Shown here: positions 25,835 to 34,253 of the stretch, in pieces
Position numbering within the stretch: position 1 is the stretch's first letter
Layout: every line of letters begins with the position of its first letter
Origin: Chitinophaga chungangae
GTDB lineage: Bacteria > Bacteroidota > Bacteroidia > Chitinophagales > Chitinophagaceae
Direction: 5' to 3'
DNA length: 64,000 bases
Assembly: GCF_017742215.1 (NCBI RefSeq)
Contig: NZ_JAGHKP010000006.1
Coordinates: forward strand, 1 to 64,000
Translations under genes and position numbers: made by a program
The notes under the pieces: generated by a model
Told to the model about the DNA's origin: nothing
The model's database searches: none
Seen by the model: only the letters and a program-made list of their open reading frames with translations

Positions 25835-26590
25835 TTCCGGCATGAAAGGAGGTTGCTGGGCCAGGAATGCTGCACTTTTTTTAAAGTCCGACCGGATATT
25901 CGGAACCAAAAAATCGCTCCATGCCTGTTTTTCACCTTCGTTCCTGATATGGGCGTACAGCGCCAGCGCATAGCCCCATTCCTGCTGTTTCAGGTAACCC
26001 TGCTGCTGGTACCCCCAGCTATCGTTCGATGTGTAAAAACGAAAAGATGCATTGGCGTTAAAAATGCCTAGCCCGTAAATGACGGGTACAAGATCGGTGA
26101 GATATTCATCGTTTTCAGTAATCCTTTTTTCGCCGATCAATTTGATGTGAGCGAACTCATGAGCGAGCGTGGCAACCAGGTTTTCGGTGTTTTTCAATTG
26201 AGCCGTTTCTATGCTGACGCGGAATTTTCCCTGTGATTGCCGGTTGTGGTAAAGCCCGGCGGAATAACGCTCGCCCGGTGTTTGTTGGGAGAATATTTTG
26301 CCGGCAGCACTTCCGAACTCCATCAGCGACTGATCATAAAAATCCAGCAAGATTAAATTGGGGTCGATTTCCATTTGAGCAGCGATCAGGGGCAGCAATG
26401 CATTGGCATCGTCTTCGGTTTGGTTGAACGTCACCGGGAAATCGTCTGACACCGGCCGCAGTATTTTGCGGGCGATGATCTTTTCCCGGTCAAATTGTTC
26501 CAGCAGCCAGGTAAATGCCTCTTCCATCCAAATCCGGCTTTCTTCTGGGATCGGGCAAACGATAGGAGGTTTGCGAAAAAAGTTAAACAT
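25832..26590 (-). CDS. Putative zinc-metallopeptidase-like protein (HEFAH motif)
   Basis: The 252-residue protein has no signal peptide and no obvious membrane helix. The motif LAHEFAHIKL places His144, Glu145 and His148 as a gluzincin-like HExxH site. An acidic stretch about 15 residues on (TENDEYLTDL) could supply the third metal ligand. The rest does not match a family I know; the N-terminus (PPIVCPIPEESRIWMEEAF) resembles cytosolic Bacteroidota proteins of unknown role. It is convergent with leuA and divergent from the TonB-like gene at 26639. Peptidase activity is inferred only from the motif. Confidence 0.6.
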   Translation of the reverse strand: MFNFFRKPPIVCPIPEESRIWMEEAFTWLLEQFDREKIIARKILRPVSDDFPVTFNQTEDDANALLPLIAAQMEIDPNLILLDFYDQSLMEFGSAAGKIFSQQTPGERYSAGLYHNRQSQGKFRVSIETAQLKNTENLVATLAHEFAHIKLIGEKRITENDEYLTDLVPVIYGLGIFNANASFRFYTSNDSWGYQQQGYLKQQEWGYALALYAHIRNEGEKQAWSDFLVPNIRSDFKKSAAFLAQQPPFMPE

Positions 26591-26638
26591 ATTGATTGTG
26601 AATATAGTGAATGAGCAGGTTTTTAGTATCTTTTAGGT

Positions 26639-27040
26639 ATGATCGTCCTTCTTTTTTTGATGATGTTATCCGCCAAGCCGGATTGTCCCGCTACCTACGA
26701 TACCTTCGCGAAACAACGGGTATACACTAACGTGGACCAATGGCCGAAATTCCCCGGCGGCGCGGAAGCGCTCAGCAAACACATCATCAATAACCTGAAG
26801 TATCCTGCTGACGATGAATATATACGGGGTTCCTATCACCTTCAGTTTATTGTGCAGGCAGACGGGCGTTTGTCGAATATCATTATCCCGGATACCCCGC
26901 CCGAAAAATATACAAAGCTGGATAAAGAAGTGATCCGCGTCATAAGCATCATGCCGCGCTGGAAACCGGGACTTTGCAAAGGCATGAAAGTGCCGGTGAG
27001 AATGCCTTTCAGGATCGCCTGCATTTTGCCGCAGGAGTAA
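26639..27040 (+). CDS. Small TonB C-terminal-domain-like protein
   Basis: The 133-residue protein starts with a short hydrophobic segment (MIVLLFLMMLSAK), probably a signal peptide. The remainder resembles the TonB carboxy-terminal domain: PKFPGGAEALSKHIINNLKY, then HLQFIVQADGRLSNI, then the VIRVISIMPRWKPG block. Free-standing TonB-C proteins are common in Bacteroidota; without a periplasmic spanning region it is unlikely to be a classical energy transducer. The next gene (DUF3592) is 18 bp downstream. Confidence 0.7.
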   Translation: MIVLLFLMMLSAKPDCPATYDTFAKQRVYTNVDQWPKFPGGAEALSKHIINNLKYPADDEYIRGSYHLQFIVQADGRLSNIIIPDTPPEKYTKLDKEVIRVISIMPRWKPGLCKGMKVPVRMPFRIACILPQE

Positions 27041-27058
27041 ATATTATTCTTATACACT

Positions 27059-27499
27059 ATGGACTTTTTAGACCAGTTGAGGGAATGGTTCGGCCGGAAT
27101 GAAGTAATGGGCGCCTTTTTGCTGCTCAACGGCCTCTGGCTTTTAATAACCGGCTACCGCCAGTTTTCAGGAAGAAGGCGGGTAATGAAGAAAGGCATAC
27201 GCGTAAAAGCGAGCGTTGTAGGGTTTGAAGATGTACGGGAAGAAGAAAATAACACAGCGCCGGTGGTACGGTTCAGAACGGAGATGGGTGACCTTATTGA
27301 AAAAAGGCTTCCTTTTTCTAACACCAAAGGACTTTCCATCTATAAACAGGGAGACGAACTTGAAGTGGTATATGACCCGGACAGGCCGCGGGTTTTTTAT
27401 ACCGATGATAACTATCTGAGCGGTGTAATGCCGGTAATGATATTGGTTATAGGTCTTATCGTGGTTATTTGGGGAGTTTGGATATACTTCCGAGGTTAG
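27059..27499 (+). CDS. DUF3592 domain membrane protein
   Basis: The 146-residue protein has one membrane helix near the N-terminus (VMGAFLLLNGLWLLITGY) and another at the C-terminus (MPVMILVIGLIVVIWGVWIY). Between them is a soluble loop of about 80 residues with the DUF3592 pattern: KASVVGFEDV, VVRFRTEMGDL, then LEVVYDPDRPRVFY. The function is not known. It is likely cotranscribed with the TonB-like gene. Confidence 0.8.
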   Translation: MDFLDQLREWFGRNEVMGAFLLLNGLWLLITGYRQFSGRRRVMKKGIRVKASVVGFEDVREEENNTAPVVRFRTEMGDLIEKRLPFSNTKGLSIYKQGDELEVVYDPDRPRVFYTDDNYLSGVMPVMILVIGLIVVIWGVWIYFRG

Positions 27500-27654
27500 G
27501 CATAGTTCGCACCTGGCGGCGGAGATATACCGGATAAACCATCATTATTCCTTGCCTGCTTCGCAAACAAGTCTGAAATTTGGCGGGCTCAAAGCAAAAT
27601 ATTATTTTGCCGCCATTGAACCTCAAAGCAATCCCTGAACATGTAAGATATCCC

Positions 27655-27685
27655 TTGATTTTAATTACTCACCTTTTACCTTTTG
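27655..27685 (+). promoter_or_regulatory. Promoter of the 27695 gene
   Basis: TTG (27655-27657), 19 nt, then TACCTTTTG (27677-27685) closely fits the Bacteroidota promoter pattern and ends 9 bp before the ATG. The rest of the 27500-27654 spacer shows nothing identifiable. Confidence 0.5.
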
Positions 27686-27694
27686 AAAACTAAC

Positions 27695-29125
27695 ATGAAA
27701 CATTTTTACACCCTTTTGCTGCTGCTGGCGGCTTCCAACATTTTATTCGCCCAAAAGAACCGCAGTCTTGAAGAAAGTACTGCCAAACTGATGACGGACG
27801 TGAACTGTGAAAAACAGGATAAAGTCCTTCCCGAATCTTTCAACAAAATAACGGCCGGGTTTCTCACCACGCTCGCCCAAAATGTGACCGGCCAGCTTTC
27901 CCAGGGTACCGGCGCGAACCTCAAGATCAGCGACGACAAACTTTCCGCCGAAATTCAAAGCTCTTTCCTGTTAGGTAAATACCTGCTGCTGAACGCGGGA
28001 TTTAACGGCGCTATCACAGACAACATCTCCGATCTTTACTCCGGCAAAGGAGGAGTGGCCTCCGACTGGGGCGTGAAGCTGGGGCTGAGCATTCCTATAA
28101 AACGCACTTTGTTTTACGAATCGGAAGGAGAATGTTATAAATTTTATGCGGAAAGGTCCGCCTTCCTCATGAAAAAAAGCGCGGAGCTCAAACCTTTTAT
28201 CCAGGAATACCGGCTGCAGTTCCTCGACGACAAAACCTCCGCCAATATCGACGATACCATACGGTTGGTGAACCAGCAGATATTAAAATACTCCAAAGCG
28301 GATAACTTTAACCAGGACAGCATAACGAAATACAGCGACAGTCTCAAAGCGCTGGTAAATACCCGGGACATGCTGTACGAACTGTACGACCCGGTACGCG
28401 GCAAAAAACCAAGAAAAAATTACATCTACGAAACGCTGAAAGATTCCATTGTGGATTATGAAGTAAAAAATGCAAAATGGACAGGCTACCAGATCTTTTT
28501 ATTCAACATCGGCAGCTTTTATAACAGGAAAGGGTTCGTGCAATACAATCCTTCTCCCGTTAACTACAGCGAGCGCTTTGAAGATATCGCCTACGACAAC
28601 ATAGGAGGAAGCCTGGGCGTAAGCTGGTACCGGCAGACGGAAAAATTCCACCAGAACGCCGCTTTGGACCTGGTCGTAAAAAAACAGGCCAATTTTGAGC
28701 TTCCGGAAAACAAAAAATATAACACGACGTTCACCGCCGATTCGACCATCACTTCGAACTATCCTGCTACCGGTATCTACAGCTCTTCCACTAAAAAGGC
28801 ATTCGACAGCACAAGGCTTGCCTTCGCCACGTATACTTTTTTCGATATCAATTTTCAATATACCGTGCTGTTTGGCAAAACCAAAACATTCGGCCTGAAC
28901 GCCACCGGCAGCTGGTCCAATTCCAAATATTATTCGGTGCCCAACCGCGTCGATTTTTTCTTCGGGCCTGTAGTGTCCGTGCCGAACCAGGACAAAGACG
29001 GCAGCAAATTGAATTTCGGGTTGATGCTGGGATACAGGAACGTGTTTGACCGCGACCTGGAAATGGCCGATAAATTTAATGTTCGTTTTAACGTCAGCGT
29101 GCCGTTTAAAGTAATTGCGCTGTAA
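27695..29125 (+). CDS. Secreted outer-membrane protein, function unknown
   Basis: The start was placed at ATG 27695, giving the signal peptide MKHFYTLLLLLAASNILFAQ; a TTG four codons upstream is within the promoter. The product is 476 residues. The N-terminal part after the signal peptide is soluble and Lys/Asp-rich. The C-terminal two thirds have many alternating aromatic/hydrophobic strands ending in FNVRFNVSVPFKVIAL, a beta-barrel-like pattern. No family is recognised. It stands alone with its own promoter and precedes the barstar-like gene. Confidence 0.6.
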   Translation: MKHFYTLLLLLAASNILFAQKNRSLEESTAKLMTDVNCEKQDKVLPESFNKITAGFLTTLAQNVTGQLSQGTGANLKISDDKLSAEIQSSFLLGKYLLLNAGFNGAITDNISDLYSGKGGVASDWGVKLGLSIPIKRTLFYESEGECYKFYAERSAFLMKKSAELKPFIQEYRLQFLDDKTSANIDDTIRLVNQQILKYSKADNFNQDSITKYSDSLKALVNTRDMLYELYDPVRGKKPRKNYIYETLKDSIVDYEVKNAKWTGYQIFLFNIGSFYNRKGFVQYNPSPVNYSERFEDIAYDNIGGSLGVSWYRQTEKFHQNAALDLVVKKQANFELPENKKYNTTFTADSTITSNYPATGIYSSSTKKAFDSTRLAFATYTFFDINFQYTVLFGKTKTFGLNATGSWSNSKYYSVPNRVDFFFGPVVSVPNQDKDGSKLNFGLMLGYRNVFDRDLEMADKFNVRFNVSVPFKVIAL

Positions 29126-29145
29126 GAGAACGAAGCGGGGGAGAA

Positions 29146-29176
29146 TTTGCCCTTTTCCCCCGCCTTTTGTATCTTG
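29146..29176 (+). promoter_or_regulatory. Promoter of the barstar-like gene
   Basis: TTTG (29146-29149), 20 nt, then TATCTTG (29170-29176) matches the Bacteroidota consensus. It ends 5 bp before the ATG, implying a very short leader, which is common in this phylum. Confidence 0.5.
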
Positions 29177-29181
29177 CCGCT

Positions 29182-29508
29182 ATGAAAGCGACTTACAACG
29201 CCACCATCGAAGGAAAGAACTGCATCGAAATAGACGGGTTTTATGATGAAATTTCCCGGGCGTTTCAGTTTCCCGATTATTTCGGGCGCAATCTCGATGC
29301 ATTGTACGATTCTCTTCAGGAACTGCACGGAGCGGAAGAAAATTACCTGCTCACCATCACCGATTTCGAATATTTTCTCGCGGAAGAAAATGAGGAAACC
29401 CGCAACAAAGTGATCGACATCCTGCAGGACGTTTCCCGTGAATGGGAAGATATGCCCGTTACAGAAATTACCCGCCCGAAATCCACATTAACCATCATCG
29501 TTCAATAA
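29182..29508 (+). CDS. Barstar family (ribonuclease inhibitor-like) protein
   Basis: The start at ATG 29182 gives 108 residues. The pattern IDGFYDEISRAFQFPDYFGR followed by NLDALYDSLQEL is the barstar signature, in which helix 2 of barstar plugs the barnase active site. The C-terminus (VTEITRPKSTLTIIVQ) is the usual last strand. Barstar proteins neutralise barnase-type ribonucleases, but no such ribonuclease lies nearby, so this is a solitary inhibitor or has another partner. Cytosolic. Confidence 0.8.
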   Translation: MKATYNATIEGKNCIEIDGFYDEISRAFQFPDYFGRNLDALYDSLQELHGAEENYLLTITDFEYFLAEENEETRNKVIDILQDVSREWEDMPVTEITRPKSTLTIIVQ

Positions 29509-29624
29509 TCCCCGGAGCTTACAACCCGGCCTCCCGCCGCGATATGACGCCTTTGCAACTGGACGCTGTGATAATTTAACACTGCCCCCGCCCATGATGG
29601 TATAATTCATGTACTACACCCGGC

Positions 29625-31331
29625 ATGAGATACCGTGTATTAGCCGCCGACTACGACGGCACCATTGCGCAGCATGGCATGGTGCCCGACGATGTGGTGG
29701 AATCGCTGAAATTGCTGAAGGCAAGCGGCCGCAAACTGTTACTGGTAACCGGGCGGGAGCTGGACGAACTGAAAGCCCTGTTTCCCCAGCACATACTGTT
29801 CGACCTGATCGTGGCCGAAAACGGCGCTTTGCTTTACGATCCCGCCACTTTACTGGAAACACCGCTGGGCGACCCGCCCCCGCCCGCATTTGTGGAAGAA
29901 CTGGCAAAACGCGGCGTCCAGCCGCTGTCTGCCGGCCGCGTCATTGTGGCTACATGGGAACCGCATCAGGCTACCGTACTTGAAGTGATCAAAGAATCCG
30001 GGATCGAGCGGCAGATCATCTTCAACAAAGGCGCTGTAATGATCCTGCCGCCCGGCATCAATAAATCGAAAGGGCTGGAAGCCGCCCTGGACGTGCTCGG
30101 CTACTCTTTGCACAATGTTGTGGCCGTTGGGGATGCGGAAAACGATACCGCCATGCTGCAATCGGCCGAGTGCGCGGTAAGCGTGGCCAATGCCCTGCCG
30201 GCGCTGCGGGAGATCAGCGACTGGGTTACGCCGTCAGACCACGGGGACGGCGTGGCCGAACTGATCGCGCACATTCGGGAAAACGACCTGCTGGACCTTG
30301 AGCCGGCGCTGCAACGGCATTATCTTAATCTGGGGGACCGTTTCGACAATACTCCCTTCGAGTTGAGCCCATATGGCAGCAGCATCGTAATAGCAGGGGC
30401 CAGCGGTGGCGGAAAGACCACACTTACCGCCGCATTTATGGAAGTATTGCTACAACACGGGTATCAGTTCTGTATGGTAGACCCGGAAGGGGATTACGTG
30501 GAGTTGCAGGGGGCCGTGACCATCGGCGATGCACATCAGCCTCCCGCTATCGAAGCGCTCATGCAATTGCTCGAACAGCCGCGGCAAAGCGTTGTTGCCT
30601 GTACCCTGGCCTTGTCGATGGACGAAAAGCCCGTGTTCCTGCAAAGGTTGCTGGTAGCGGTACAGGAATTGCAGCAACGCAAAAGCAGGCCGCACTGGCT
30701 GCTGCTGGACGAAGCCCATCACCTGGCGCCGGAAGCCGCAGACCCGAATACTTTCGCCACGTTAACCGCCCTCCGCAATTTTATGGCGATCACCACCCGG
30801 CCGGAACTGCTGCACCGGCCGCTGCTGGAACAAACAACCACCGTTATTGCCGTAGGCGAAGACCCCGCCGGCACGCTTCGTAATTTCGCCGATAGTATCG
30901 GCGAAAAAATGCCCCCGATCCCCGATACCGTTTTGCAAAAAGGGGAAGCGATGGTATGGCGCCGGCTTCCGGGTGAAACACCGTTCCTCGTCAGGACCGC
31001 CGTGCCGCAACAGGTGCTGCAGCGGCACAAAAGAAAATACTCCTCCGGCGATATGGGGCCAGACAGCTTTATTTTTACCGGTCCTGAAAATAAACTGCAG
31101 CTGAAAGCCAGCAATCTTCAAACCTTTACCGAACTCTCACAAGGCGTGGACGACGATACCTGGATATACCACCTGGAAAGAAAAGATTATTCCAACTGGG
31201 TGCGGAATAATGTGAACGACGATGCGCTGGCCGAAAAGATTGAAAAAATAGAGACCGCTGAACACGATCCCATCCGCTCCAGGGCGGAAATCATCAAATT
31301 GATACAATTGCACTATACAGGACCGGCATAG
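29625..31331 (+). CDS. Fusion of HAD-IIB phosphatase and P-loop ATPase (DUF87/HerA-like)
   Basis: The 568-residue protein has two enzymatic halves. Residues 1-225 form a HAD superfamily phosphatase of the Cof/IIB type: DYDGT with nucleophile Asp9 and Asp11, Lys149 in INKSKG, and GDAENDT (Asp170, Asp174). From about 245 there is an ATPase with Walker A GASGGGKTT (258-266) and Walker B WLLLDEAHH (358-366), the latter resembling HerA/VirB4-type ATPases. The last 100 residues are charged and helical. No membrane segment or signal peptide. Cellular role and substrate are unknown; the combination suggests ATP-driven work coupled to a sugar-phosphate or nucleotide phosphatase. It lies just upstream of the galactonate operon but is separated from it by 127 bp. 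Confidence 0.8.
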   Translation: MRYRVLAADYDGTIAQHGMVPDDVVESLKLLKASGRKLLLVTGRELDELKALFPQHILFDLIVAENGALLYDPATLLETPLGDPPPPAFVEELAKRGVQPLSAGRVIVATWEPHQATVLEVIKESGIERQIIFNKGAVMILPPGINKSKGLEAALDVLGYSLHNVVAVGDAENDTAMLQSAECAVSVANALPALREISDWVTPSDHGDGVAELIAHIRENDLLDLEPALQRHYLNLGDRFDNTPFELSPYGSSIVIAGASGGGKTTLTAAFMEVLLQHGYQFCMVDPEGDYVELQGAVTIGDAHQPPAIEALMQLLEQPRQSVVACTLALSMDEKPVFLQRLLVAVQELQQRKSRPHWLLLDEAHHLAPEAADPNTFATLTALRNFMAITTRPELLHRPLLEQTTTVIAVGEDPAGTLRNFADSIGEKMPPIPDTVLQKGEAMVWRRLPGETPFLVRTAVPQQVLQRHKRKYSSGDMGPDSFIFTGPENKLQLKASNLQTFTELSQGVDDDTWIYHLERKDYSNWVRNNVNDDALAEKIEKIETAEHDPIRSRAEIIKLIQLHYTGPA

Positions 31332-31458
31332 TTGAAAATGATGGCCAGTGTACGAAAAATTATAACCCAACAGGTTGACAACCCCTATTGCAGCCCCCGG
31401 CTTTTCTGTTTATATTTACTAGTGTCTATCGTACCCTTATCATCATCAACCTTCGGAA

Positions 31459-32451
31459 ATGACCACGTTTTTCTCCTGTATCTTCATCATGATATTATCT
31501 GCGGGCGCCGCCCTGGCCCAACAACCGGCAGCCGTGGTGGAAAAGATGCATCCTGACCTGGACGCGGTGATCGCCACGGATGCGGAGATAACCGTGATTG
31601 CCGATGGTTTCGAATGGGTGGAAGGGCCGGTGTGGGTTGAAAAGGAAAAAATGCTGCTGTTTTCGGACGTGATGAAGAACCGCATCTACAAATGGACGGC
31701 GAAAACCGGCGTTTCCACATACCTGGAGCCTTCAGGCTACACGCAGGCCGCCCCGCGCGGGGAAGAGCTCGGTTCGAACGGGCTGGCCCTGAATGCGGAA
31801 GGGCAACTCGTGCTCTGCCAGCACGGCGACCGCCGCATAGCCGTGATGAATACGCCGCTGGCTGATCCCAAACCGATGTTCGCCACGGCCGCCGGTAAAT
31901 ATGACGGCAAAAAGTTCAACAGTCCCAACGACCTGGCCATTGCTTCCAACGGCGATATGTATTTCACCGATCCGCCTTACGGACTGGAAAAGGGCCCGCA
32001 AGACCCTGCCAGGGAATTGCCTTATCATGGTGTGTACCGCATCGCGAAGAACGGGAAGGTTTCCCTGCTGCTGGACAGTCTTACCCGCCCCAACGGCATC
32101 GCTTTTTTCCCGGGAGAAAAAAGCCTGCTCATCGCTAATTCAGATCCCGGGCGCCCGCATTGGTACCGGTACGATATCGATGCAAAAGGAAATCTTGCGA
32201 ACGGTCGCATTTTTTTTAACGGCACTGATATTTTCGCAAAAGAAAACCGCAGTCCCGACGGGATCAAGATCAATAAAAACGGGATCGTATTCGCTCCCGG
32301 CCCCGGCGGCGTCTGGATCATCAATAAAGAGGGAGAAGCGCTGGGCAGGATCAAAACCAGTCTCATCACCTCCAATTGCGCGTTTACCGCGGATCAGCAT
32401 ACGTTGTTCGTCACGGCGGATAACTGCGTGCTGAAAGTAACCTTAAAATAA
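31459..32451 (+). CDS. SMP-30/gluconolactonase family protein, secreted (probable galactonolactonase)
   Basis: The 330-residue protein has a signal peptide (MTTFFSCIFIMILSAGAALAQ) and the six-bladed propeller of the SMP-30/LRE family. EGPVWVEKEKMLLFSDV, NSPNDLAIASNGDMYFTDPP and RPNGIAF carry the conserved metal-binding Glu, Asn and Asp. These enzymes hydrolyse aldonolactones. Placed first in a D-galactonate operon, it most likely opens D-galactono-lactone in the periplasm, before uptake. Gaps to the next four genes are 4-12 bp. Confidence 0.85.
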   Translation: MTTFFSCIFIMILSAGAALAQQPAAVVEKMHPDLDAVIATDAEITVIADGFEWVEGPVWVEKEKMLLFSDVMKNRIYKWTAKTGVSTYLEPSGYTQAAPRGEELGSNGLALNAEGQLVLCQHGDRRIAVMNTPLADPKPMFATAAGKYDGKKFNSPNDLAIASNGDMYFTDPPYGLEKGPQDPARELPYHGVYRIAKNGKVSLLLDSLTRPNGIAFFPGEKSLLIANSDPGRPHWYRYDIDAKGNLANGRIFFNGTDIFAKENRSPDGIKINKNGIVFAPGPGGVWIINKEGEALGRIKTSLITSNCAFTADQHTLFVTADNCVLKVTLK

Positions 32452-32457
32452 AATTGC

Positions 32458-33081
32458 ATGTCTGTATACGAACAAATCACCACACATAAGATCATCGCCA
32501 TTCTCCGTGGCGCTCCGCCCTCGGAAGTAGTGCAGATCGCCACGCTGCTGTATCACAGCGGCATCCGCCTGCTGGAGATCACCATGAACTCCGAAAGCCC
32601 GCTGCAGGCGATAGAACAGGTGGCCGATCAACTCGGCGATGAAATGATCATCGGCGCGGGCACCGTGCTGGACGCGGCAACGGCGGCCGATGCGGCGAGC
32701 GCAGGCGCAAGATTCATTCTTTCTCCCATTGTAAAAGAACCGGTTATCGCGGCGGCGAAAAAGCTGGGAGTGATCAGTATTCCCGGCGCTTATACCGCTA
32801 CCGAAATTTACAACGCTTTCGAAATGGGCGCGGATATCATCAAAGTGTTTCCCGCTACTTCGCCCGCTTACATCAAAGACATCGCGGGGCCGCTGCCGCA
32901 GATCCCGTTATTGCCAACCGGCGGCGTTACGCTGGACAATATCGGCGCTTATCTCAAAGCCGGCGCCGTGGGTTGCGGCGTTGGCAGCGCATTGGTGAAT
33001 GTGAAACAAAAAATGACCGCCGCGGACGCGGACGTTTTAAAAGCGCATGCCCGCAGGTTCGTACAGGCCGTTCACGCATAA
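32458..33081 (+). CDS. dgoA: 2-dehydro-3-deoxy-6-phosphogalactonate (KDPG/KDPGal) aldolase
   Basis: It splits 2-keto-3-deoxy-6-phosphogalactonate into pyruvate and glyceraldehyde-3-phosphate. The 207-residue class I aldolase has the catalytic Glu40 (LLEITMNS), the Schiff-base Lys129 (ADIIKVFPA) and the phosphate-binding loop PTGGVT. By sequence it could act on KDPG (eda) as well; its operon partners DgoD and DgoK favour the galactonate route. Cytosolic. Confidence 0.9.
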   Translation: MSVYEQITTHKIIAILRGAPPSEVVQIATLLYHSGIRLLEITMNSESPLQAIEQVADQLGDEMIIGAGTVLDAATAADAASAGARFILSPIVKEPVIAAAKKLGVISIPGAYTATEIYNAFEMGADIIKVFPATSPAYIKDIAGPLPQIPLLPTGGVTLDNIGAYLKAGAVGCGVGSALVNVKQKMTAADADVLKAHARRFVQAVHA

Positions 33082-33093
33082 AAACAGCTACAA

Positions 33094-34242
33094 ATGAAGA
33101 TCAAAAGTTATGAGCTTTTCCAGGTGCCGCCACGCTGGCTTTTTTTGAAGATCGAAACAGACGAAGGAATTACGGGCTGGGGAGAACCGGTGATCGAAGG
33201 AAAGGCCGCCACCGTGAAAGCGGCCGTGGAAGAGCTGATGGAATACCTGGTAGGAAAAGACCCCATGCCCATCGAAGATCACTGGAACACGATGTACCGT
33301 GCGGGGTTTTATCGCGGCGGTCCCATTCTCATGAGCGCCATCGCCGGTATCGACCAGGCGTTGTGGGACATCAAAGGGAAATATTACAACGCCCCCGTTC
33401 ACCAGCTGCTCGGCGGCAAAGCCCGCGATAAAATGAAAGTATATTCCTGGATCGGCGGCGACAGGCCGGCAGACGTAGGCGCAGCCGCAAGGCAGATGAA
33501 AGAGCAGGGTTTTCTCGCCGTAAAAATGAACGCGACGGAAGAATTGCAATACATCGACAGTTACGATAAGATCGACCAGGCCGTGGCGCGCATCGCCGCG
33601 GTGCGTGAAGCTACCGGCCCGGCATTCGGTATCGGCATCGATTTTCACGGCAGGGTGCATAAACCCATGGCGAAGCTGCTGGCGAAAGAGCTGGAGCCTT
33701 TCCGCCCCATGTTCATCGAAGAGCCGGTGCTGCCGGAAAACAACGAAGCGCTCCGCGAGATCGCCAACCACGTAGCCATCCCGATCGCAACGGGAGAAAG
33801 GATGTTCTCGAAATGGCAGTTCAAAACTTTGCTCGCAGACGGTATTGCGGATATTATTCAACCCGATGTTTCGCACGCGGGCGGCATCACGGAATGTAAA
33901 AAAATATTGTCCATGGCCGAAGCCTTCGACGTGGCCGCCGCGCCGCATTGCCCGCTGGGCCCCATTGCGCTGGCCGCCTGCCTGCAGGTAGACGCTACCT
34001 GTCACAACGCATTCATCCAGGAACAAAGCCTGGGCATTCATTACAACCAGGGGAGCGACCTGCTGGATTATCTCACCGATAAAACCGTTTTCGAATACAA
34101 AGCGGGATATGTGAACATTCCCGACAAACCGGGGCTTGGCATTGAGATCAACGAGGCGCATGTACGTAAAATGGCCGCGGAAGGCCATAACTGGAGAAAT
34201 CCCGTATGGCGCCACACAGACGGAAGTATTGCAGAATGGTAA
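33094..34242 (+). CDS. dgoD: D-galactonate dehydratase
   Basis: It removes water from D-galactonate to give 2-keto-3-deoxy-D-galactonate. The 382-residue enolase-superfamily enzyme has all the DgoD residues: Asp183 and His185 in GIDFHGRVH, metal ligands Glu209 (FIEEPV) and Glu235 (TGERMF), and His285 (APHCPLGP). As recalled, these coincide with the numbering of the Escherichia coli enzyme. The start is 12 bp after dgoA. Confidence 0.95.
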   Translation: MKIKSYELFQVPPRWLFLKIETDEGITGWGEPVIEGKAATVKAAVEELMEYLVGKDPMPIEDHWNTMYRAGFYRGGPILMSAIAGIDQALWDIKGKYYNAPVHQLLGGKARDKMKVYSWIGGDRPADVGAAARQMKEQGFLAVKMNATEELQYIDSYDKIDQAVARIAAVREATGPAFGIGIDFHGRVHKPMAKLLAKELEPFRPMFIEEPVLPENNEALREIANHVAIPIATGERMFSKWQFKTLLADGIADIIQPDVSHAGGITECKKILSMAEAFDVAAAPHCPLGPIALAACLQVDATCHNAFIQEQSLGIHYNQGSDLLDYLTDKTVFEYKAGYVNIPDKPGLGIEINEAHVRKMAAEGHNWRNPVWRHTDGSIAEW

Positions 34243-34253
34243 AATAACAGCAC

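Noticed and set aside
29182-31331. Barnase/barstar toxin-antitoxin module with the neighbouring fusion protein as toxin
   Set aside because: The neighbour is a HAD-ATPase fusion with no ribonuclease motif, and 116 bp separates the genes.
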